DNA from: Pseudomonadota bacterium
GTDB lineage: Bacteria; Pseudomonadota; Gammaproteobacteria; Steroidobacterales; Steroidobacteraceae
Length of the DNA stretch: 64,000 bases
Reading direction: 5' to 3'
Assembly (NCBI GenBank): GCA_018240525.1
Contig: JAFEFN010000017.1
Location: 124,001-188,000, forward strand
Below are positions 50,806 through 58,600 of the stretch, one piece after another; position 1 is the stretch's first letter, and each line of letters begins with the position of its first letter. The translations under genes were made by a program, and so were the position numbers. The notes under the pieces were generated by a model. The model ran no database searches. It was not told the DNA's origin and saw nothing but the letters and a program-made list of their open reading frames with translations.

Positions 50806-51792
50806 CTAGCGACCGGCCGCGGCGCGGCGCGGCGCGGCCTTGAGGCGCCGCTCGATGGCCCCGATCAGCAGCTCGCCGATCTGGATGCCGAACTGCTTGT
50901 CCAGTTCACGGATACCGGTCGGGCTGGTGACGTTGATCTCGGTGACGAAGCCCCCGATGACGTCCAGCCCGACGAACAGCATGCCCCTGGCGGCCAGCGC
51001 CGGCCCGATCTGGCCTGCGAGCCAGCGGTCGCGCTCGTTGAGGGGCCGCCCGATGCCCTTGGCGCCGGCGGCCAGGTTCCCGCGGTGGTCCTCGGCCGAG
51101 GGCATGCGCGCCAGTGCGTACGGCACCGGCTCGCCGTCCACGAGCAGCACGCGCGAGTCGCCTCCGGTGACGATCTCGGGCAGGTAGCGCTGGGCGATGG
51201 CAAAGACCTGCCCATAGTCGGTCAGCGTCTCGAAGACCACGCGGGCATTCAGGTCCGCCTTCTCCAGCACGAAGATCGAGCGGCCGCCCATGCCGTGCAG
51301 GGGCTTGACCACCACCTTGCCGTGCTCGCGCAGGAACTCGGCCATCTGGCCCATGTCGCGGGTGATCAGGGTCGGTGCACAGCACTGCGGGAACCAGGCC
51401 GTGTAGACCTTCTCGTTCATGTCGCGCAGGCCCTGCGGGCGGTTGACCAGGAGCACGCCCGCAGCCTCGGCGCGCTCCAGGATGTAGGTGCTGTAGATGT
51501 ACTCGGTGTCGAAGGGCGGGTCCTTGCGCATCAGCAGGCAGTCAAGCGCAGCGAGCGGCTCGCTCACCGCCTCGCCGAGGGTGAACCAGCTGGCCGGGTC
51601 GGCACGCACGCTCAGCGCGCGCATGCGCCCGAAGGCGACGCCGTCGCGCATCGACAGGTCCTTCTGCTCCATGTAGCTGAGCGCAAAGCCGCGCGCCTGC
51701 GCGGCGAGCAGCATCGCCAGCGTCGAGTCCTTCGCGTAGTTGATGGCGCCGATGGGATCCATCACCACGCCGAGTCGCTTCGGGGTCGTCAT
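50806..51792 (-). CDS. gshB: glutathione synthase
   Basis: 328-aa ATP-grasp enzyme that adds glycine to gamma-glutamylcysteine. Seen: VVMDPIGAINYAKDSTLAML, LLMRKDPPFDTEYIYSTYIL, VVVKPLHGMGGRSIFVLEKA, QRYLPEIVTGGDSRVLLVDG and FVGLDVIGGFVTEINVTSPT (the nucleotide and metal site). ATG at 51792 has AGGA 5 nt upstream; an upstream in-frame GTG at 51804 is less likely. First gene of the minus-strand series, divergent from pilG. Confidence 0.96.
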   Translation of the reverse strand: MTTPKRLGVVMDPIGAINYAKDSTLAMLLAAQARGFALSYMEQKDLSMRDGVAFGRMRALSVRADPASWFTLGEAVSEPLAALDCLLMRKDPPFDTEYIYSTYILERAEAAGVLLVNRPQGLRDMNEKVYTAWFPQCCAPTLITRDMGQMAEFLREHGKVVVKPLHGMGGRSIFVLEKADLNARVVFETLTDYGQVFAIAQRYLPEIVTGGDSRVLLVDGEPVPYALARMPSAEDHRGNLAAGAKGIGRPLNERDRWLAGQIGPALAARGMLFVGLDVIGGFVTEINVTSPTGIRELDKQFGIQIGELLIGAIERRLKAAPRRAAAGR

Positions 51793-52133
51793 CCGGTCCT
51801 GCACAGGCGGGAAGTGGAGGGGCGATTATGCTCAGTGGCGCACGAATATGTCTGCCCTGCGCCGGCGGGGCGCCTGACAGGCCCGGCGAGCTTCGAAAAA
51901 CGTGACGTGCACGGCATAGCGGGGGGTATACCGATATGTTAAAACCGCGCTGCGCTTGCCCTCAAGGCAGGGGGCCCCGCGGGAGGGGCAAGCGCCTTGT
52001 GGGACCCGGGCGCACAGGGCGTGACGCCTTCGGTTTCACGCGCGGCGGTGGCGGGCCACGCTCTCGCGCGGTTTTGGGTGCCACGGGGCGCCCCAGGTTT
52101 AAGCCCCAGGGACATATAAGGAGTCGTCTGACC
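51793..52133. other. 341-bp divergent promoter region gshB / pilG
   Basis: Contains an AT-rich segment GTATACCGATATGTTAAAA near 51926 and a bulged hairpin with arms GCGCTTGCCCTC and GAGGGGCAAGCGC (51952-51995). If transcription of pilG starts near the AT-rich part, its leader is about 190 nt and includes the hairpin. No open frame was credible and no clear -35 was found. Confidence 0.45.
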
Positions 52134-52526
52134 GTGACCGGCAGCAATACCAAGCTACAGGGTCTGAAGGTGCTCGTCATCGACGACAGCAAGACCATCC
52201 GCCGCACGGCCGAGACGCTGCTGGCGAAGGAAGGCTGCGAAGTCTTCACCGCGATCGACGGCTTCGACGCGCTGGCCAAGATCGCCGACCACCAGCCGGA
52301 CATCGTCTTCGTCGACATCATGATGCCGCGCCTGGATGGCTACCAGACCTGCTCGCTGATCAAGCACAACAAGGTCTTCAAGGCGATTCCCGTGATCATG
52401 CTGTCCTCCAAGGACGGCCTGTTCGACCGTGCCCGCGGGCGCATCGTCGGCTCCGAGCACTACCTGACCAAGCCCTTCACCAAGGACGAGCTGCTGTCCG
52501 CGATCGAGACCCATATCGGGAGATGA
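52134..52526 (+). CDS. pilG: twitching-motility response regulator PilG
   Basis: 130-aa single-domain CheY-like receiver of the Chp pilus chemosensory system. LKVLVIDDSKTIRRTAETLL (acidic pocket), phospho-acceptor Asp in IVFVDIMMPRLDGYQT, LSSKDGLFDRARGRIVG and the conserved Lys in HYLTKPFTKDELL. GTG at 52134 has AAGGAG 10 nt upstream. PilG promotes pilus extension in Pseudomonas. First gene of pilG-pilH-pilI-pilJ-chpA-chpC. Confidence 0.95.
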   Translation: MTGSNTKLQGLKVLVIDDSKTIRRTAETLLAKEGCEVFTAIDGFDALAKIADHQPDIVFVDIMMPRLDGYQTCSLIKHNKVFKAIPVIMLSSKDGLFDRARGRIVGSEHYLTKPFTKDELLSAIETHIGR

Positions 52527-52530
52527 AGGC

Positions 52531-52896
52531 ATGCCCCTGATCCTGATCGTCGACGACTCTCCAACCGAGCTGCACGTGATGCAGAAGGCGCTCGAGAAGC
52601 ACGGCTTCCGCACCGCCGCGGCCGTGGACGGCGCCGAGGGCGTGCGCCTGGCGCGCGAGATCTGCCCGGACCTGATCTTCATGGACATCGTCATGCCGGG
52701 CATGAACGGCTACCAGGCGACCCGCGCACTGTCGAGCGATCCACGCACCAGTGCCATACCGATCGTGATGGTGACTTCCAAGGGCCAGGAGACCGACCGC
52801 ATCTGGGGGCTGCGCCAGGGCGCGGTGGACTACATGGTGAAGCCGGTGTCCCCCGACCAGCTCGTCGCCAAGGCCGAGGCGACGCTGGCCGCCTGA
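52531..52896 (+). CDS. pilH: twitching-motility response regulator PilH
   Basis: 121-aa CheY-like receiver: LILIVDDSPTELHVMQKALE, phospho-acceptor Asp in LIFMDIVMPGMNGYQATRAL, VTSKGQETDRIWGLRQGAVD, and YMVKPVSPDQL. In the pseudomonad system PilH opposes PilG, probably as a phosphate sink or retraction control. It starts 4 nt after the pilG stop. Confidence 0.95.
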   Translation: MPLILIVDDSPTELHVMQKALEKHGFRTAAAVDGAEGVRLAREICPDLIFMDIVMPGMNGYQATRALSSDPRTSAIPIVMVTSKGQETDRIWGLRQGAVDYMVKPVSPDQLVAKAEATLAA

Positions 52897-52934
52897 GCGC
52901 GGTGCGCGGCGCCAAGGGTTTGTAGCTGACAGAC

Positions 52935-53513
52935 ATGACCGAATCGTCAACGCCATCCGAAGTCGCACTGAAGTCCCTGCGCGACCGGCCCTTCGAGCTG
53001 CTCGCCGAGCTCGAGCGCCGGGGCCGCGCGGTCTCCGCGCAGCACAGCCAGGAGCCCAGCGACGGCCGCGAATGGGTGGGCGTGGCGCTGCGCATGGCCG
53101 GCGACCTGTACCTGGTGGCGCGCGAGGAGACACGCGAGGTGCTCGGCATCCCCGCGAGCACCACGCGTGTCCCCGGGGCCAAGCCCTGGATCCGCGGGCT
53201 TGCCAACGTGCGCGGCCAGCTGCTGCCGATCATCGACCTGCGCCAGTTTCTCGGCAGCGGCGTCACGCCCCTCACCCGCAACACCCGCATCGTGGTCGTG
53301 AACCACCGCGAGATCCCCGCGGGCCTGATCGTCGACGAGGTGCTCGGCTTCCGGCGCTTCGCGGAAAGTGAATTCAGCGGCGATGCCCCGCCGACCGTGG
53401 CGCGCTGCGAGCGCTACCTGGCCGGCTCCTTCCGCCGCGGCCAGGAGCAGTGGCCGGTGATCAGCCTGCGCAACATTCTCGAGAGCCCGGCGTTCGCGGA
53501 GGCCGCGGCATGA
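52935..53513 (+). CDS. pilI: CheW-like adaptor PilI
   Basis: 192-aa CheW-domain adaptor linking the receptor PilJ to the kinase ChpA. Two SH3-like halves: WVGVALRMAGDLYLVAREET, VPGAKPWIRGLANVRGQLLP, IIDLRQFL, then NTRIVVVNHREIPAGLIVDE, VLGFRRFAE, GQEQWPVISLRNILESPAF. Its stop overlaps the pilJ start (ATGA). Confidence 0.93.
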   Translation: MTESSTPSEVALKSLRDRPFELLAELERRGRAVSAQHSQEPSDGREWVGVALRMAGDLYLVAREETREVLGIPASTTRVPGAKPWIRGLANVRGQLLPIIDLRQFLGSGVTPLTRNTRIVVVNHREIPAGLIVDEVLGFRRFAESEFSGDAPPTVARCERYLAGSFRRGQEQWPVISLRNILESPAFAEAAA

Positions 53514-55609
53514 GCGCAGTGCAGACGACACCGCGCTCGCCGCTGCCGCTGCTGCTCGGGCTCGCCACCCTGCTGCTGCTCGCCAGTGGCGTCGCCTACT
53601 ACTTCGTGCAGGCCCGCGCGGGCGGTCGCGCGCACGGGATGCCGCTCGATGCCCTCTATGGACTGGCCTTGGACGCCGACGGGGCCGTGGCCGGGGACGC
53701 TACGGCGCTCGGCCGCTTCCAGGAGCGCCAGAAGCAGCTCGAGGAGGCCGCGGCGCGCGATCCCGCCGCTCCCTTCGCCAACGACGCACGCTTTGCGCGC
53801 CTGATGAAGAACGCCAGCGCGGTGCTGCACGCGCGCAGCTCGCTCGCCGACGCCGGCAGCGCCGCGCACGACACCAGCACCCTGGTCCCGAAGCTGCTCG
53901 CCGAGGCCGGTGCGCTGGCGGCGAGCCTGCCGCCGGCCAATGCCGCGCAGACCGCGGGCGTGCTGGAGCGCTTCGAGGCGCGCGCGCAGCGCCTGCAGCT
54001 GGACGTGGCGGCGCTCACCCAGGGCGCGGCCGATCCCGGCCAGGCGGCGCAGCACATCGCTGAAAGCACCGACTACCTCGGCCAGGTGATCTCCGCCTTC
54101 GCCGGGGGCACCTCGGCCATCGCGCTGCCCAAGGTGACCGCGGCGGACTCGGCCAAGCACCTCAAGGCGCTCGATGCGATCTACCAGGACCTGAGCGCCG
54201 CGGTCAAACGCGCCGTGAGCGCCGCCCCGGCGCTGCCCGCGGCGCAGACGGCCGCGCGCGCGATCGTCGCCGACGCGCGGGACCTGGCCTCCGCTTCCGC
54301 GAGTGCCGCCGCCACGCCGGCCGCGGCCGGCATCACCCGCTACCTGCCGCTGCTCCTGCTCGGCGGCGGCCTGGCATTTCTGCTGGCCGCCCTGGTCGGG
54401 GCGCTGCGCATGCACCGCACGGTGGAACGGCAGCGCCAGACCGCGGACGTGCAGCGCAAGGAGACGGACCGCAACCAGCAGGCGATCCTGCGCCTGCTCG
54501 ATGAGCTGTCGAGCCTGGCAGACGGCGATCTCACCGTGCAGGCGACGGTCACCGAGGACATCACCGGGGCGATCGCCGACTCGATCAACTATGCGGTGGA
54601 TGCGCTGCGCGGCCTGGTCACCACCATCAACGGCTCGGCCATCCAGCTGGACAGCGCCACGCGCCAGACGCAGTCGCTGTCCCAGCACCTGGCCAAGGCC
54701 AGCGGCGCGCAGGCCAAGCAGATCGCCTCGGCCGGCGAGTCCGCCGCCAGCATGGCCGCCTCGGTCGAGGAGGTCTCGGGCAATGCCGAGCGCGCCTCCG
54801 ACGTGGCGCGTCATTCCGTGGAAGTGGCGCACAAGGGCGGCGATGCGGTGCGCCGCACGATCGACGGCATGAACACCATCCGCGAGACCATCCAGGAGAC
54901 CTCCAAGCGCATCAAGCGCCTCGGCGAGAGCTCGCAGGAGATCGGCAACATCGTCGAGCTCATCAACGACATCGCCGAGCAGACCAACATCCTGGCGCTC
55001 AACGCCTCGATCCAGTCCTCCATGGCCGGCGAGGCCGGCCGCGGCTTCGCGGTGGTGGCGGACGAGGTGCAGCGCCTGGCCGAGCGCGCCGCCGCGGCCA
55101 CCAAGCAGATCGAGGTGCTGGTGCGCACCATCCAGACCGACACCAACGAGGCGGTCGTGTCCATGGAGCGCAGCACCACCGACGTGGTGGGCGGGGCCCT
55201 CCTGGCCGAGAATGCCGGGGCCGCGCTCGAGGAGATCGAACAGGTCTCCAACCAGATCGCGAGCCTGGTGCAGAACATCTCCAGCAGTGCGCGCCAGCAG
55301 ACCGGGGCGGCGCAGAACATTGCCCGCAGCATGCAGAGCCTGAAGGAAATCAGCGCCCAGACCAACGAGACCACCAACGCCACCTCGAGCGCGATCGCCA
55401 AGCTCGCCGAGCTGTCGGCCGGCCTGCGCAGGTCCGCGGCCGGGTTCCGCCTGCCCGGCAGCGCCGGCGAGCGTGGCGCGGCCGCCGCCCCGCCCGGCAA
55501 GCCGGCGGCAGCGCCGGCGGCCACACCGCCGCCGCCCGGTGCGCCACGTCGCGGCGCAGAGGCCGCGGCGGCGAGCCCCAAGGTACGCTCTGCGCTCGGC
55601 GGATCGTGA
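53510..55609 (+). CDS. pilJ: methyl-accepting chemoreceptor PilJ
   Basis: 699-aa receptor for surface contact and twitching. Two membrane spans (about 12-31 and 279-300) flank a periplasmic domain rich in Ala and Asp helices; a HAMP-like linker follows, and the signalling hairpin is at about 480-560 (DIAEQTNILALNASIQSSMA, GRGFAVVADEVQRLAER). It ends in a Pro/Ala-rich tail. Its start overlaps pilI. No CheR-type methyltransferase is encoded nearby, unlike the pseudomonad cluster where pilK follows. Confidence 0.94.
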   Translation: MSAVQTTPRSPLPLLLGLATLLLLASGVAYYFVQARAGGRAHGMPLDALYGLALDADGAVAGDATALGRFQERQKQLEEAAARDPAAPFANDARFARLMKNASAVLHARSSLADAGSAAHDTSTLVPKLLAEAGALAASLPPANAAQTAGVLERFEARAQRLQLDVAALTQGAADPGQAAQHIAESTDYLGQVISAFAGGTSAIALPKVTAADSAKHLKALDAIYQDLSAAVKRAVSAAPALPAAQTAARAIVADARDLASASASAAATPAAAGITRYLPLLLLGGGLAFLLAALVGALRMHRTVERQRQTADVQRKETDRNQQAILRLLDELSSLADGDLTVQATVTEDITGAIADSINYAVDALRGLVTTINGSAIQLDSATRQTQSLSQHLAKASGAQAKQIASAGESAASMAASVEEVSGNAERASDVARHSVEVAHKGGDAVRRTIDGMNTIRETIQETSKRIKRLGESSQEIGNIVELINDIAEQTNILALNASIQSSMAGEAGRGFAVVADEVQRLAERAAAATKQIEVLVRTIQTDTNEAVVSMERSTTDVVGGALLAENAGAALEEIEQVSNQIASLVQNISSSARQQTGAAQNIARSMQSLKEISAQTNETTNATSSAIAKLAELSAGLRRSAAGFRLPGSAGERGAAAAPPGKPAAAPAATPPPPGAPRRGAEAAAASPKVRSALGGS

Positions 55610-55630
55610 TGCACCTGCGAGAGCGCTTGC

Positions 55631-58600
55631 ATGCCTGAAGTCGTTTCCCAGACCTTCGATCTCGTCGGCCGCGAGGTGAATGCCACGCTCGCCGAGGCCC
55701 GCGGCGCGCTGGAAAGCTACGTCGAGCAGCCGGACAACGTCAGCCTGCTCGAGCGCTGCGTGCAGGACCTGCACCAGGTGCAGGGCGTGCTGCGCATGCT
55801 GGAGATCTACGGTGCGGCATTGCTCGCCGAGGAGATGGAGCACGTCGCCCAGTACCTGCTGGCCACGCACGCCGAGCGCAAGAGCCAGGCGGAGAGCCTG
55901 GATGCGCTGATGCGTGCCATGGTGCAGCTGCCCGGCTACCTCGAGCGCGTGCTCGCCGGCGGGCGCGACCTGGCGCTGGTGCTGCTGCCGCTATTGAACG
56001 ACCTGCGCGCGGTACGCGGCAGCTCGCTGCTCTCCGAGGGCACGCTGCTGGTGCTCAACCTGCGCTCCGACCAGCAGGCACAGCCGACACCCGGCAGCCC
56101 GGGCGAGCCGGCGATGACGGTGGAGCAGTGGGCCCGGCGACTGCGTGCGCGCTACCAGGTGGGGCTCATCGGCTGGATACGCGGCGAGCGCGTGCAGCAG
56201 AACCTCGAGACCCTGGCCAACGTGGCGCAGAAGCTCGAGCAGATCGCCACGCGGCAGCCGGTCTTCCAGCTGTGGTGGGTGATCGGTGCGGTGGTCGAGG
56301 CGCTGCAGCAGAACGGCCTGGAAGGCGGGCAGTCGGTCAAGCGCCTGCTGGGCCTAGGCGATCGCGAGATCCGGCGACTGTACGAGCAGGGCGAGGCCCG
56401 CTACGCGCAGTCCCCGGCGGTGGAGCTGCTCAACAACCTGCTCTACTACGTCGGCCGCGCCGAGTCCTCGGGCCCGCGCGTCAACGCCGTGCGCGCCTCG
56501 TTCCGCCTCGCCGAGCTGCTGCCGGTCGACGAGAGCATCGAGCAGGAGCGCGAGAACCTGTCCGCGCCGAGCATCAAGCTCATGCAGACGGTCGCGGCCG
56601 CGATCCGCGAGGACCTCTCCAAGGTCAAGGACGTGCTGGACATCTTCGTGCGGCGCGGCGCCGGCCAGCCGCAGGAGCTCGCCTCGCAGGTCGACATGCT
56701 GCGCAAGATCGGCGACACGCTCGGCGTGCTGGGCCTGGGCGAGCTGCGCGCGCGCGTGCAGGTCGAGACCGAGCGACTCGGCAAGATCGTCGAGGGCAGC
56801 CAGAAGCCGGACGAGTCGACGCTGGTGGAGATCGCCGCGACCCTGATCGGGGTCGAGGACCGCCTCGACGACGGCCTGGTGGGACTCATCCTTCCCAAGG
56901 ATGGCGCGGTCGAGCAGCCGAGCGAGGACAGCGAGTTCCAGCAGGTGCAGGCCGCGGTGCTGCGCGAGTGCATCGTCAACCTGGCGCGCATCAAGGAGGC
57001 CGTCACGCAGAGCGTGGGCGGCACACTCGATGCGGCCGGCATGGACAGCTGGCAGGAGCTGATGCGCGGCATGAAGGCGGGGCTGCTGCTGCTGGGCAAG
57101 CCGCGCGCGGTGGAGATCATCGAGGGCATCACCACGCAGCTCAAGCGCGTCATGCAGCCGGGCGTGCACGTGCTGCCGCCGGGCTTCGTCGACCGGCTCG
57201 CGGACGCCATCGTGAGCGTCGAGTACTACATGGAGACGCTGCAGGCCGGCCGCAGCGACCCCTGGTACATGCTCGACAACGCCCAGGCCTGCGTGCAGGC
57301 GCTGGAGCAGCAGGCCACCCCCTCGGTGCCGACCGTGCCGCCGCTCGAGCCAGGCACCTACGCCAAGACCGTACAGATCAGCCCCGCCGGCGTGCCGGCC
57401 GCGCACGCGCGGCCGGATGCGGCCGCCGTGGTCGCGGCCGCGCCGACCCTGGCCGCTTCCCCCGCGCCCAAGCTGCCGCCGCTCGCCGAGCACGCCGATC
57501 CGGAGCTGGTGAAGCTGTTCATCGAGGAAGCACACGAGGAGCTGGCGAAGATCCGCCACAACTTCCCGGTGTGGGACGAGAACCCGCTCGAGCGCGACGC
57601 ACTGGTCACCGTGCGCCGCTCGCTGCACACGCTCAAGGGCAGCGGCCGCATGGTCGGCGCCCGCGACCTGGGCGAGTTCGCCTGGTCGATCGAGAACCTC
57701 GTCAACCGCGTGCTCGACAACACGCTGGTGCGCTCGCCGGCGATCATCGAGACGCTGCGCAGCGCCGTCGCCGCCCTGCCGGAGCTGATCGCGCAGCTGG
57801 AGAGCGGCACTCCGGTGCGCGCGGACATGAACGCCGTCTCCTCGCGCGCCCATGCGCTCGCGGCCGGTCGTGCCACGCCCCCCCCGCGTACCGCCGCCGA
57901 GGACGTGGCGGCCACGGGCACCCAGCGCGCGGCCGCCCTGGCGCCGGCCGCTCCCGGACCGGCCGCCCGGCCTGCCCCTGCTGCTGCGCCCGCCCCGGCG
58001 GCCTCGCCACCGGCGGCGGCCACGCCCACCGTCACCGACGACACGCTGCGCGACATCTACGCACGCGAGACCGCGACCCACGTCGCCACCGTTCGCGCCT
58101 ATCTGGCGCGCGAGGCGGACGTGCCCGAGCCGCACCCGCTGCCCGAGGAGGTCTATCGCGCCTGCCATACCCTGTCGGGCAGCTCCAAGATGGCCCAGGC
58201 CCGCCACGGCATCCGCCTGGCCGAGCCGCTGGACCACTGGCTGCGCCGCGCCTTTGGTAGCGGGCTGGGGCTGTCGACGCCGGATCTGGCGCTGCTGGCG
58301 GACTGCATGTCCGCCATGGAATCGGTCGCCACGCATCTGGATGAGTCGACCGGTTACTTCGTCAACCACTGGCAGCTGCTCGAGCGCATCGAGCGGGCCG
58401 AACGCAGCCTCGATGAGCGCATCGCCGCCGCGAAGCAAGCCGAGGAGGCACAGGCCGTCGAGGCCACTCAGTTGACGGCGGCACCCGCAATTGCCCCCGC
58501 CGAGGAGGCGGCGCAGGAGGAAGCGGTCGATTTCGATCCGGAAGTCGCTGCCATCTTCACCGACGAGGCGACCGAGCTCATCGAAGCCTCCGAGCGCGCG

